NCBI GenBank assembly: GCA_002086835.1
Contig: MVIG01000001.1
Coordinates: 310,001-374,000 of the forward strand
DNA: 64,000 nt
Direction of reading: 5' to 3'
Source: Mycolicibacterium porcinum
GTDB taxonomy: Bacteria > Actinomycetota > Actinomycetes > Mycobacteriales > Mycobacteriaceae
The position numbers and the translations under genes were made by a program. Below, in pieces: positions 1 to 8,174 of this stretch (the stretch's first letter is position 1; every line of letters starts with the position of its first letter). The notes under the pieces are model-generated. The model had not been told where the DNA came from, did no database searches, and worked only from the letters and a program-made list of their open reading frames with translations.

Positions 1-769
1 CCACGTCCAGCACGTTCCACGTCATGGTCGCCACCGCGTCCTCGCCGGGCATGGTGTATCGGGTGCGGTGTTCGACGGGCCGGCCGCCATCGGCTGGGGC
101 GGACTCGACGAGTACCAGCTCCGGGAGATCCCGTTGGTCGATGCGCTGCACCAGGATTCGAGTCGAGTCGGGTGACCAGTGCAGGATCGTCAACGGCGGC
201 AGCCCGACTGCCCGCATCAGCGCGCGGCCCCCGGTGGTATCGGGCAGGCCGCCGTAGTCGAACAGCGGTTCGGCGTCGTGGGTGAGCGCGAATTCCTGCT
301 CGCCGGGTCGCCGGACCCAGATGTTGCCGTCGCGCCGGAATGCCACCCAGGACTCGTCGGGTGACGGTCCTTCTTCGGGTGTGTACGGGGCTGCGGCGCC
401 GATGCTCAGGCCCGCGTCGTCGGACCACTCCCAGCGCTCGCCGAACGCGGTGAACCGCACCGTCGCGTCACCGCGGATGTCGACGGCGGTGATCGGCAGG
501 TCGGCCGCCTCTGCGGCGTGGCCGGACGCGGCCGACAGTGCCGATGCCAGCCGGGCATGGTCGAAAGCGTCCCGCCGGCTCTTCTCCGCGGGGTTCACCA
601 CGAGGTAGCGGGTGCCGATCCGGTACCAGAACCGGGTGCCGTCGGCGAGCCACTGCGGCTGTAGTGAGCTGCCGGGCACCCGGCGCGCACGGTAGGGAGC
701 GAGCATCTGCTCGGCGCGGGCGTAGTCGGAATTCGTCAGCGTCGTGGGTTCATGCGTCACGGTATCCAT
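1..769 (-). CDS. S9 family peptidase (DPP-IV type), N-terminal part only
   Basis: This minus-strand gene starts at an ATG at 769 and runs off the left edge, so only about 256 N-terminal residues are visible. The translation reads like the beta-propeller N-terminal region of dipeptidyl-peptidase-IV-like serine peptidases: repeated short motifs with DG..FWYR, WVAFRRDGNIWVR, and WSPDSTRILVQRID, followed by RYTMPGED and VLDV, which are typical of this family. The catalytic alpha/beta-hydrolase domain would lie outside the window. No signal peptide is seen, so a cytoplasmic oligopeptidase is likely. The reading frame is open throughout with strong third-position GC. Family assignment is fairly sure; substrate is unknown. 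Confidence 0.8.
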   Translation of the reverse strand, partial: MDTVTHEPTTLTNSDYARAEQMLAPYRARRVPGSSLQPQWLADGTRFWYRIGTRYLVVNPAEKSRRDAFDHARLASALSAASGHAAEAADLPITAVDIRGDATVRFTAFGERWEWSDDAGLSIGAAAPYTPEEGPSPDESWVAFRRDGNIWVRRPGEQEFALTHDAEPLFDYGGLPDTTGGRALMRAVGLPPLTILHWSPDSTRILVQRIDQRDLPELVLVESAPADGGRPVEHRTRYTMPGEDAVATMTWNVLDV

Positions 770-809
770 GTCACACCCGGACGTAGCGGCATGGTCAAGT
801 CGCGGAGCA

Positions 810-911
810 TCAGTTCTTGGCGCTGCAGGTCGCCGGGTGGACCAGGGAGACGTCGGGGAACCGCATCTGCGTCGGCAATTTTCGTTCGTCGAGCACGTCG
901 CGCGGCCGCAT
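810..911 (-). CDS. possible 33-residue small protein coupled to the TetR gene
   Basis: The TetR stop codon at 911-913 overlaps an ATG at 911 (TGATG), which opens a 33-codon frame ending at 810. Nearly all of its codons end in G or C, as in the neighbouring real genes, and the C-terminal part (VSLVHPATCSAKN) looks like ordinary protein. It fills most of a stretch that would otherwise be empty between the TetR gene and the S9 peptidase. It has one Cys and no membrane segment. It could be a genuine small protein, the remnant of a longer gene, or chance. I do not recognise it. Confidence 0.3.
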   Translation of the reverse strand: MRPRDVLDERKLPTQMRFPDVSLVHPATCSAKN

Positions 912-1510
912 CACCCCCGCGGCAGCCCGATCAGTTCCTCGGTCAATGCGCGTGCCGCCGTGATGGGCTTGGTGGAGCGTTCCAGTTTGGAACCCAGCAG
1001 CGCGCCGTCGTAGAGCAGTTGGATGTTGCGGGCCAGTGTCGCGGGGGAGTCGATGCCGGCCTGTCTCAGCAGGGCGGTCAGCGTGGCCCGCAGCCATTTG
1101 CGGTGCGCCTGTACCGGTTCGAGCTCCACGCCGGGGTATTCGGTGGCGGCGTTGGCGTAAAGGCAGCCGCGGTAGTCACGCCGGGTCGCCGACCGTGAGG
1201 CGAGGTCGAAAAAGGTCAGGATTCGGCTCACCGGATCGCCCACTCCGGCGACCGCCTGCTCCCAGCGATTGCGATCAGCGTGATCCAAATCGGTGAGGTA
1301 GGCGATCACCAACGCGTCTTTGGAGCCGTAGGTGCTGTAGAGGCTCGCCTTGGCGACCCCCGCCTCGCGCAGGATCTGGTCGATGCCGACGGCGCGAATG
1401 CCCTGGCCGGCGAACAGTTCGGCCGCGGTGGTGAGCAATCGCTGGGCCGGTGGAACGGTGCCGGCGGCCGGTGCGGGCGTGGTCGCGGTGGCGGTCTGGG
1501 GCGTGCTCAT
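911..1510 (-). CDS. TetR/AcrR family transcriptional regulator
   Basis: A 199-residue regulator. Residues about 20-65 form the TetR DNA-binding domain (RLLTTAAELFAGQGIRAVG, then the recognition helix region AGVAKASLYSTYGSKDALV). The rest is a helical ligand-binding domain containing a TetR_C-like stretch (DYRGCLYANAATEYPG). The ATG at 1510 is chosen because the HTH begins about 20 residues in. A TACGCT hexamer (1517-1522) ends six bases upstream, the geometry expected for a leaderless mycobacterial transcript. A perfect palindrome lies at 1537-1558 between this gene and the divergent operon, so it probably represses itself and that operon. The ligand is unknown. Confidence 0.88.
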   Translation of the reverse strand: MSTPQTATATTPAPAAGTVPPAQRLLTTAAELFAGQGIRAVGIDQILREAGVAKASLYSTYGSKDALVIAYLTDLDHADRNRWEQAVAGVGDPVSRILTFFDLASRSATRRDYRGCLYANAATEYPGVELEPVQAHRKWLRATLTALLRQAGIDSPATLARNIQLLYDGALLGSKLERSTKPITAARALTEELIGLPRG

Positions 1511-1536
1511 GCAGTCAGCGTAGCCCGGAACGCTCA

Positions 1537-1558
1537 ATAGACAGACCTGTCTGTCTAT
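1537..1558. promoter_or_regulatory. palindromic TetR operator
   Basis: Ten-base perfect inverted repeat ATAGACAGAC / GTCTGTCTAT around a two-base centre. The arms themselves contain the direct repeat AGAC-AGAC. It sits 27-48 bases upstream of the TetR start codon and before the divergent DUF4242 gene. The ATG at 1557 of the longer alternative frame of that gene overlaps the operator, which favours the later GTG start. The assignment to this TetR protein is by position. Confidence 0.8.
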
Positions 1559-1604
1559 GGGAGTGTCGGTGCCGTTCCACCCCTGCGATGCCGAGGATTG
1601 CCAC

Positions 1605-2135
1605 GTGACTCTGTACCTGTACGAAATCACCCCTGATGCCACCGATGCCGCTGCGGTGGGACAGCTTCTCAAGACGCTCGATGCCGAGATCGCCGGCGGG
1701 GGTGGTGAACTGATCGAGGCTCAGGTCACCGCGCAGCGCCGGCGCATCTTCGCGATCGCCGAATTCGCACAGGATGCGGCCACCCTGGACGCCACCCAGT
1801 TGGCTGCCGCCACCGTCGCGGGCCCACATCAGGTCCGGCTGGTCGGCGCGGATCTGTCGGTGCTGAAAGCGGCCCGCCCGCAGGCTGGTTACCTGGTCGA
1901 GTGGGACCTGCCGGCCGAACTCGACATGGAGTCCTACCTGGCCCGCAAGAAGGCCAACGCCCCCAAGTACGCCGACGTGCCCGAGGTGCAGTTCCTGCGC
2001 ACCTATGTCCGCGAGGACATGGACAAGTGCCTGTGTTTCTACGACGCGCCCGACGAGGCCGCTGTGCGGCGGGCCCGCGACGCGGTGAGCACGCCGATCG
2101 ACCGGCTGCACGGATTGGACGGGCCGCTCCTGTGA
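1605..2135 (+). CDS. DUF4242 family protein (SCO4226-like, putative nickel binding)
   Basis: A 176-residue protein if started at the GTG at 1605 (VTLYLYEI), which has a GAGGA sequence about eight bases upstream. An ATG at 1557 in the same frame would add 16 residues but lies inside the operator. The sequence appears to hold two similar ferredoxin-like halves, each with an acidic/hydrophobic core; the second half contains YLVEWDLP, AEVQFLRTYV-type strands and DKCLCFYDAPDEAAV, typical of DUF4242. Members of this family include the Streptomyces nickel-binding protein SCO4226; metal binding here is not shown. It is the first gene of a five-gene operon; its stop overlaps the next start (GTGA). Confidence 0.75.
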   Translation: MTLYLYEITPDATDAAAVGQLLKTLDAEIAGGGGELIEAQVTAQRRRIFAIAEFAQDAATLDATQLAAATVAGPHQVRLVGADLSVLKAARPQAGYLVEWDLPAELDMESYLARKKANAPKYADVPEVQFLRTYVREDMDKCLCFYDAPDEAAVRRARDAVSTPIDRLHGLDGPLL

Positions 2136-3154
2136 CCGCCGCGCTCGCGGAGTCCGCCCTGGACCGGGTGGCGCACACCGTCGCCGCTCGCGCCGCCGAT
2201 CTCGATGAGCAGCGCACCGATGTCCGCACCGATCTGGCTGAGCTCGGCCGCGCCGGGCTACTCGACCTCGAGCTGCCCGACATGGCCCGCGTCATCGATG
2301 AGGTGTCGGCGCACAGCCTGGCCGTCGGCTTTTCCGCCTGGGCACACCACATGACCATCCGGTACCTGCACGCGGCGACCGGCGGTGGGTTCGGCGAGCA
2401 GATCGATACCCTCGCCACCGCAGGCCGGATCGGCGTCACCGCGATGGCGGCCGGGCTCAAGCAGGTCGCCGGCCTCGGGCAGGTGCCGCTCACCGGCGAC
2501 ACCGAGGGTGCGGGCCTGATCGTCAGTGGACCGATTCGCTGGGCCTCCAACGTGTTTCCCGATGCACTCATCGTGCTGCCGGTCCGCACCGGCGAGAGCG
2601 CGCTGGTCGTCGCGGTGGACGTCGGCGCCGACGGTGTGACGGTCAATCCCGCCCCAGCGCTCACCGCACTCGGGGCGACCGCGTCGACGTCATTGCGTCT
2701 GGACCGGGTGCGGGTGCCGGCACATCAGGTGCTCGCCACCGACCTTGATGCGTTCGTCGCCGGTATCCGGCCCGCGTTCTTGTTGTTGCAGACCGCGTTC
2801 TGCGTCGGCGTCACTCGGGCGGCACTGACTGCGGCCACCGAGGCGCACACCGGCCCGCTGGCACGGTTCGGCATCGAACTCGAGGATGCAGCCGCCCGCG
2901 CCAGCGATGTCAGATCGCGGCTGTACCGCTGGGCTGCGGACTCCGATACGGCGACGGTGCCCGACCTGATCCGGCTGCGGCTGGATGCGGCGCGGGTGGC
3001 TGTCGACGTCACTCGGCTGGAGCTCTCGTTGACCGGCGGCGCCGGCTACACGCTGGGAAGTGCTGCCAACCGGCGGTTCCGGGAAACCGCCTTCCTGCCC
3101 GTGCAATCACCTTCGGAAGGGCAACTGCGGTGGGAACTCACGCGTTACGAATAG
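2132..3154 (+). CDS. acyl-CoA-dehydrogenase-fold flavin monooxygenase (SfnB/DszC-like)
   Basis: A 340-residue protein beginning at a GTG that overlaps the previous stop by four bases. It has the acyl-CoA dehydrogenase architecture: helical N-terminus, a beta middle domain (GAGLIVSGPIRWASN), and a helical C-terminal domain ending in a GAGYTLGSAANRRFRE stretch. It lacks the usual active-site glutamate motif of true acyl-CoA dehydrogenases. Proteins of this kind next to nitrate/sulfonate/taurine-type ABC transporters are commonly flavin-dependent desulfonating or sulfone monooxygenases of the SfnB/DszC group; that is the inferred role. A partner flavin reductase is not seen nearby. It overlaps the ABC ATPase gene by 25 bases. 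Confidence 0.7.
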   Translation: MTAALAESALDRVAHTVAARAADLDEQRTDVRTDLAELGRAGLLDLELPDMARVIDEVSAHSLAVGFSAWAHHMTIRYLHAATGGGFGEQIDTLATAGRIGVTAMAAGLKQVAGLGQVPLTGDTEGAGLIVSGPIRWASNVFPDALIVLPVRTGESALVVAVDVGADGVTVNPAPALTALGATASTSLRLDRVRVPAHQVLATDLDAFVAGIRPAFLLLQTAFCVGVTRAALTAATEAHTGPLARFGIELEDAAARASDVRSRLYRWAADSDTATVPDLIRLRLDAARVAVDVTRLELSLTGGAGYTLGSAANRRFRETAFLPVQSPSEGQLRWELTRYE

Positions 3155-3846
3155 CGCACGGCACCAGGAATTTCGGTGGGGCGCCGGCGCTGACCGACCT
3201 CGATCTGCAGATCCGCACGGGGGAGTTTCTCGCGGTGCTGGGTCCCAGCGGCAGCGGCAAGTCGACCTTGCTGCGGATCTGCGCCGGGCTGGACGACCTG
3301 AGTTCCGGGACATTGACCTGGTCCGGTGACGGTAGCCGGCCCCGTACCGGGGTGGTGTTCCAGCAGCCGCTGCTGATGCCGTGGCTGAGCGTCGCGGACA
3401 ACGTGGCCTTCGCTCGCCGGTTCGCCGCGCAACGGAGCGGGTTCGACGCCGACGACGCTGCGAAGCTCATCACCAGGTTTGGATTGGACCACCTGGCCGC
3501 GCGGTACCCCGACGAGTTGTCGGGTGGCCAGGCCCAGCGGGTGGCGATCCTGCGTGCCGTCGCGACCCGCCCGCAGCTGCTGCTCCTCGATGAACCGTTC
3601 AGCGCGTTGGATCCGGCCACCCGTACCGATCTGGTCGGCTGGCTGCGGGAGCTGGCACGGGAACTGGATGTCACCGTGGTGCTCGTCACCCACGATGTCG
3701 ACGAGGCGTTGTCTCTGGCGCAGCGCATCGTGCTGCTCGACGGGGGCCGGATCCGCGCGGACTGGACGGTCGGCAGTGATGGAACCCCCACGCGCGGTGA
3801 GATTCTCGCGCAGTATCGAGCCGATGCCGCGGTGGAGGTGCTGTGA
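3130..3846 (+). CDS. ABC transporter ATP-binding protein (nitrate/sulfonate/taurine type)
   Basis: A 238-residue ATPase subunit. Walker A GPSGSGKST at residues 38-46, Q-loop VVFQQPLLMPWL near 75-86, signature LSGGQAQR at 130-137, Walker B LLLLDEPFSALD near 150-161 and the switch histidine in VLVTHDVDEA near 188. The PWL after the Q-loop and overall length match SsuB/TauB/NrtD proteins. It is the third gene of the operon; its start lies 25 bases inside the upstream flavoprotein gene and its stop overlaps the binding-protein start (GTGA). It would energise uptake through the permease at 5006-5803. Confidence 0.92.
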   Translation: MGTHALRIAHGTRNFGGAPALTDLDLQIRTGEFLAVLGPSGSGKSTLLRICAGLDDLSSGTLTWSGDGSRPRTGVVFQQPLLMPWLSVADNVAFARRFAAQRSGFDADDAAKLITRFGLDHLAARYPDELSGGQAQRVAILRAVATRPQLLLLDEPFSALDPATRTDLVGWLRELARELDVTVVLVTHDVDEALSLAQRIVLLDGGRIRADWTVGSDGTPTRGEILAQYRADAAVEVL

Positions 3847-5009
3847 CGGTGCTGACCCGGCGCTCCCTGCTGGCCGGAGCGGCCGGATTGACCGCTGCCG
3901 GTGGACTCTTCGGCCTCGGCGGGCTGGCGCACAGTGCCGTGAGCAGTGCACCGGGCGACGAGGGTGCGCTGCGGGTGGGCTATCTGCCCATCACTGATGC
4001 CGCGCCGCTGCTGATGGCTCACAGTGCCGGGCTGTACCCCGCCGGGGAGGTGAGTTCGGCACGGCCGGTGCTGTTCCGCAGCTGGGCTGCGCTGGCCGAG
4101 GCATTCATCACGCGGCAGGTCGACGTCGTACACCTGCTGATGCCGATGGCCGTCCAGTTGCGCTACACCCTGGGCGCCGGGGTCCGCGTGCTGGGTTGGA
4201 ACCACACGAACGGATCGGCGCTGACGGTGGCGCCGCACATCCGGGAGTTGAGCGATCTGGCCGGCACTCAGGTGGCCATCCCGTTCTGGTGGTCGATCCA
4301 CAACATCGTGTTGCAGCAACTACTTCGGGCCCATGGCCTGCGACCGGTGTTGCGGCGCAGCGCTTCCCGTGCGGACCGAACCGTGGAACTGATCGTGATG
4401 AGTCCGTCGGACATGGTGCCCGCCCTGGCCAACGGCACGCTGGGCGGGTACGTGGTGGCCGACCCGTTCAACGCTGTCGCGCAGATCAAGAAGATCGGCC
4501 ACATCCACACCTTCCTCGGCGACGTCTGGCGCGATCACGCCTGTTGCGCCCTGGTCACGCGGGAGGACGTCATCGCGAGCCGACCGCAGGCCGTGCAGGC
4601 CGTCGCCGATGCGGTGGTGGGCGCGCAGCAGCGCATCGATGGCGACCGCGCGGCCGCGGCGACGGCGCTGACCGGCGGTAGGTATCTACCGCAGCCGACA
4701 CCGGCGATCGCACTGGCGCTCACCTATCCGAAACCGCCTTATCCACTGGCACATCCGGATTGGCAGCCACAGCGCCTCGGGTTTCAACCCTTCCCGTATC
4801 CGAGCTTCACCCGGCGTCTCGTCGAGGCCATGCATGACACCGTGGTCGACGGCGACCGCCGGTTCCTGGACCGGCTCGACCTCGATGCGGTGCACACCGA
4901 TCTGGTGGAAGACCGATTCGTCCGCCGGGCCCTCGCCGCTCACGGCGGGCCGAGCGCCTTCGGACTGACCGCCGACCTCACCCGAACCGAACAGGTGCAA
5001 CCGCTATGA
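3843..5009 (+). CDS. ABC transporter substrate-binding protein with Tat signal
   Basis: A 388-residue exported protein. The N-terminus carries a twin-arginine motif (LTRRSLLAGAAG) followed by a hydrophobic segment, as expected for Tat export. The body is the NMT1/SsuA/NrtA fold: LRVGYLPITDAAPLLMAHSAG near residue 40, the recognition stretch DLAGTQVAIPFWWS in the middle, and a helical C-terminal lobe. It starts at a GTG overlapping the ATPase stop, and its own stop overlaps the permease start. The substrate is probably an organosulfur or nitrogen compound by analogy to the family; the sequence alone does not say which. Confidence 0.88.
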   Translation: MTVLTRRSLLAGAAGLTAAGGLFGLGGLAHSAVSSAPGDEGALRVGYLPITDAAPLLMAHSAGLYPAGEVSSARPVLFRSWAALAEAFITRQVDVVHLLMPMAVQLRYTLGAGVRVLGWNHTNGSALTVAPHIRELSDLAGTQVAIPFWWSIHNIVLQQLLRAHGLRPVLRRSASRADRTVELIVMSPSDMVPALANGTLGGYVVADPFNAVAQIKKIGHIHTFLGDVWRDHACCALVTREDVIASRPQAVQAVADAVVGAQQRIDGDRAAAATALTGGRYLPQPTPAIALALTYPKPPYPLAHPDWQPQRLGFQPFPYPSFTRRLVEAMHDTVVDGDRRFLDRLDLDAVHTDLVEDRFVRRALAAHGGPSAFGLTADLTRTEQVQPL

Positions 5010-5803
5010 CCATTGCCTTCGCCAACAAAGCCCAGACATCCGACGGTGTTCCGAGCTGGTCGGGCCGTTTCGCGCCGCCGGTCGTCGCCATCCTGGTTGC
5101 CGTCGTGCTGTGGTGGTTCGCAACCTCGGTGCTCAGCGGACCAGAATCGGTATTGCGTCAGACCGCGCCGCAGCGTGTCTTCCCGGCGCTGGCCGGGCTT
5201 CTCGAACGCGGCGTGCTGCTCAGCGATCTCGGCGTCAGCCTGTGGCGGTTGTTGATCGGCCTGGCCGTCGCGGCCGTGATCGGGATGCCGCTGGGCTTGT
5301 TGATCGGGTCCTCTGGCGTCGCCGAACGCGCCGGTGGGCCGATCATCGCGTTCCTGCGGATGATCTCACCCCTGTCGTGGACACCGATTGCACTGGCGGT
5401 GTTCGGCATCGGTAATCAGCCGGTGATCTTCCTGATCGCCGTGGCCGCGGTGTGGCCGGTGCTGCTGAACACCGCGGCGGGCGTGCGCGCCGTGGACCCG
5501 GGGCTGCTCAACGTGGCGCGCTCATTTCACGCCACGCGCTGGGAGTTGCTGCTCGCGGTGGTCCTGCCGGCGATCCGCACTCACGTGCAGACCGGGATCC
5601 GGCTGGCGCTGGGCGTCGCCTGGATCGTCCTCGTGCCCGCCGAGATGCTCGGGGTGCGTTCGGGTCTGGGCTATCAGATCCTGAACGCCCGCGACCAGCT
5701 GGCCTACGACCAGGTGGTCGCGGTCATCGTCGTGATCGGCCTGCTGGGATTCCTGCTCGACGCTGCCGCGCGCTGGCTGTTGAATCCGGCCCGTCGCGGC
5801 TGA
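5006..5803 (+). CDS. ABC transporter permease (SsuC/TauC/NrtB type)
   Basis: A 265-residue inner-membrane permease with six or so hydrophobic segments and the BPD_transp_1 domain; the EAA-like loop is in the stretch ARSFHATRWELLLAVVLPA (around residues 170-190), which contacts the ATPase. It follows the binding protein with a four-base overlap (ATGA) and is the last gene of the operon that begins at 1605. The next gene (5846-7192) is convergent and 43 bases away. In that gap the bases CTGAGGC and GCCTCAG form a weak inverted repeat that might end transcription. Confidence 0.9.
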   Translation: MTIAFANKAQTSDGVPSWSGRFAPPVVAILVAVVLWWFATSVLSGPESVLRQTAPQRVFPALAGLLERGVLLSDLGVSLWRLLIGLAVAAVIGMPLGLLIGSSGVAERAGGPIIAFLRMISPLSWTPIALAVFGIGNQPVIFLIAVAAVWPVLLNTAAGVRAVDPGLLNVARSFHATRWELLLAVVLPAIRTHVQTGIRLALGVAWIVLVPAEMLGVRSGLGYQILNARDQLAYDQVVAVIVVIGLLGFLLDAAARWLLNPARRG

Positions 5804-5845
5804 GGCTGACGGAGCCGGATTCGTGCCTCAGAGGTTGGCCGTCGA

Positions 5846-7192
5846 TCACCCGACGGTCCGGATCAGCTTCTTGTTGACGAACTCGCCGATGCCGAGCGTG
5901 CCGAGTTCGCGGCCGAAACCTGATCGCTTGATGCCACCGAAAGGCAATTCGACCCCGTCGGCCTGCACTCCGTTGATGAACACCATGCCGGCGTCGATCT
6001 TCGCGGCGACCCGTTTGGCTTGTTCCGCGTCGGTCGTGAAGACGTAGGAGCCCAGCCCGAATGGGGTGTCGTTGGCCAGCTCCAGAGCCTCATCTTCCGA
6101 CCCTGCCTTGAAAACCATCGCGATGGGGCCGAACAGTTCTTGGTAGTAGACGTCGTTGTCGGGCTTGACGTTGGTCAGCACACCGGTCGGGAAGTACGCA
6201 CCGTTGCGTTCCCCGGCGCTGGTGAGCGTCGCGCCCTGTTCGACGGCACTGTCCACCTGGGCCTGCAACCGGTCAGCGGCCAATTCCGATGACAGCGGGG
6301 TGATTCCGTCGGCAGCGGCGAGCACGGCGGCGGTGAATTTCTCCAGGAACGCGTCGTAGAGTTCGTCGGCGACGATGAAGCGCTTCGCCGCATTGCACGC
6401 CTGCCCGGTGTTGTCCAGTCGAGCCGCCGCCGCCTTGGCGACGGTGTCATCGAGATCGTCGGTGGACAGCAGGATGAACGGGTCCGAGCCGCCCAATTCC
6501 AGGACGACCTTCTTCAGGTTGCGGCCGGCGATTTCGGCGACGGCGGCACCGGCGCGCTCGGAGCCGGTCAGCGAGACCCCAGCCACCCGTGGATCTTCGA
6601 TCAGCGTGGCCACCTGCTCGTTGGTGGCGTAGATGTTGACATACGCCCCGGCCGGGAACCCGGCGTCATCGAAGATCTGCTGGATCGCCGCGGCCGACTC
6701 CGGGCACTGCGGGGCGTGCTTGAGCAGGATCGTGTTGCCGACACACAGATTGGGACCGGCGAACCTGGCGACCTGGTAGGCCGGGAAGTTCCACGGCATG
6801 ATGCCCAGGAGGACACCGTAGGGGCTGTTGGTGATCACCGCGTCGCCGGTGCCGTCGAGCAGTTCGATCGGCTGGTCGCGCAGGATGGCCTCGGCGTGAT
6901 CGGCGTAGTACTCGTAGATCGAGGCGCTGAACTTGACTTCACCGATCGCAGCGTCGCGCGGCTTGCCCATCTCACGCACGATGATCGAACCGATTTCGTC
7001 CGCGCGCTCGGCATGCAGTTCGCCGACGCGACGGATGAGGGCCGCGCGCTCGGCAACCGTCGTTTCGCGTGCCCACGTCCGGCTCGCTGAGGTGGCCGCA
7101 GACAGGGCGGTGTCGATCTCGGCGTCGGTGGCGGTCGGGTACTTCTTGACGACGTCGCCGGTGGCCGGGTTGGTCACGACATACAGGCTCAT
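5846..7192 (-). CDS. NAD(P)-dependent succinate-semialdehyde dehydrogenase (Sad/GabD1-like)
   Basis: A 448-residue aldehyde dehydrogenase. Family landmarks are the catalytic asparagine region IMPWNFPAYQ, the cofactor-fold GSERAG, the glutamate motif LELGGSDPF and the catalytic cysteine in NTGQACNAAKRF. The serine in GGSDPF and the overall length match the Sad (YneI) and mycobacterial GabD1 group of succinate-semialdehyde dehydrogenases. It is the last gene of the minus-strand operon that starts at 14568, 25 bases after the reductase gene. In this context it would oxidise an omega-aldehyde released from an amine (succinate or glutarate semialdehyde, or a gamma-glutamylated aminoaldehyde). The exact aldehyde is uncertain. 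Confidence 0.85.
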   Translation of the reverse strand: MSLYVVTNPATGDVVKKYPTATDAEIDTALSAATSASRTWARETTVAERAALIRRVGELHAERADEIGSIIVREMGKPRDAAIGEVKFSASIYEYYADHAEAILRDQPIELLDGTGDAVITNSPYGVLLGIMPWNFPAYQVARFAGPNLCVGNTILLKHAPQCPESAAAIQQIFDDAGFPAGAYVNIYATNEQVATLIEDPRVAGVSLTGSERAGAAVAEIAGRNLKKVVLELGGSDPFILLSTDDLDDTVAKAAAARLDNTGQACNAAKRFIVADELYDAFLEKFTAAVLAAADGITPLSSELAADRLQAQVDSAVEQGATLTSAGERNGAYFPTGVLTNVKPDNDVYYQELFGPIAMVFKAGSEDEALELANDTPFGLGSYVFTTDAEQAKRVAAKIDAGMVFINGVQADGVELPFGGIKRSGFGRELGTLGIGEFVNKKLIRTVG

Positions 7193-7217
7193 TGGTGTTC
7201 TCCAGTCTTACGCGTGG

Positions 7218-8174
7218 TCAGTAGAGTTCGATGACGAGTTTGTCGCTGAGAGAGCGGGATACGCACAGCGCCATTTCCTCGTTGTTGGCCTTGACGGTCG
7301 CCGACAGGCAGTTGTCGCGGTGGTCCGGAATGCCCTCGGCGACACCGGAGACGCAGGATCCGCAGATGCCCTCCCCGCACGATCTGAACACGTCGCAGCC
7401 GGCTTCCTCGAGTACGTCGAGAATCGAGCGGTCGGCAGGGATCTCGAACACCTCACCGGTGGTCAGTTCGACGGTGAACGCCTTGTCGCCGGAGGTGTCG
7501 ACTTCCTTCGGCGTGAACGCCTCGAGGTGGATGTGGTCCGCGCCGACAGCCGGGGTGAACGAGGTGACCACTTGGTTCATGAATCCTTCCGGGCCGCAGG
7601 TGTATACATGCGTGCCGGCCGGCATGGTCGATGCCATCTGCTCGAACAGCGCGGGGTGCTCGCTACGCGGCACACCGATGTGCAGCGTGACGAAGTCCCG
7701 GTACTCGACTCGCTCGGTGAGGAAGTCGTCGAAAGCCATCTCCTCCCGCGACCGGGCGAAGTAGTGCAGCTCGAAGTCGGCACCCCAGCTGTACAGCTCG
7801 AACGCCATGCTCATCAGCGGCGTGAGGCCGATGCCGCCGGCGATCAGAATGTGCTTGGCGGCGTCCGGCACGATGCCAAGCATGTTGCGCGGCTTGCTGA
7901 TCTTGAGGTGATCGCCGACCTGTAGCTCATGCATGGCAGCTGAGCCACCGTGCGGCCCTTCCTTTTTCACTGCGACCCACATCGACGAATCGTCTTTGGG
8001 GGAGCCGGCCAGTGAGTACTGGCGAAGCACCCCGGTGGGGCCGGTCACGTCGATGTGGGCCCCGGCACGCCATTCGCTGAACGGGGACCCGTCGAGCTGC
8101 TCCAGCCGCAGGCCTCGGATGTCGGGTGTCTCGACCTGGATCTCCGCGATCCGGACCACGATGCTGTTTTCCAT
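7218..8174 (-). CDS. PDR/VanB-type ferredoxin reductase with fused [2Fe-2S] domain
   Basis: A 318-residue reductase of the phthalate-dioxygenase-reductase type. The order is a flavin-binding barrel (QYSLAGSP near residue 74), an NAD-binding domain (HILIAGGIGLTPLMSM near 125), and a plant-type ferredoxin domain at the C-terminus with cysteines in FRSCGEGICGSC and ALCVSRS. Such single-chain reductases feed electrons to Rieske oxygenases and to some P450s. No Rieske oxygenase is present here; the only oxygenase in the operon is the P450 at 11813-13018, which makes it the likely partner. Its start codon overlaps the upstream amidotransferase stop by one base (TGATG), so the two are translationally coupled. 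Confidence 0.88.
   Translation of the reverse strand: MENSIVVRIAEIQVETPDIRGLRLEQLDGSPFSEWRAGAHIDVTGPTGVLRQYSLAGSPKDDSSMWVAVKKEGPHGGSAAMHELQVGDHLKISKPRNMLGIVPDAAKHILIAGGIGLTPLMSMAFELYSWGADFELHYFARSREEMAFDDFLTERVEYRDFVTLHIGVPRSEHPALFEQMASTMPAGTHVYTCGPEGFMNQVVTSFTPAVGADHIHLEAFTPKEVDTSGDKAFTVELTTGEVFEIPADRSILDVLEEAGCDVFRSCGEGICGSCVSGVAEGIPDHRDNCLSATVKANNEEMALCVSRSLSDKLVIELY

Noticed and set aside
3138-4319. Minus-strand open frame of about 390 codons opposite the ABC genes
   Set aside because: Conflicts with three genes carrying Walker, signature and binding-protein motifs; composition is typical of an antisense frame.
5801-5833. Possible bidirectional terminator between the permease and the aldehyde dehydrogenase
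   Set aside because: The seven-base CTGAGGC/GCCTCAG stem has an 18-base loop and no T run, so it is too weak to list as a terminator.
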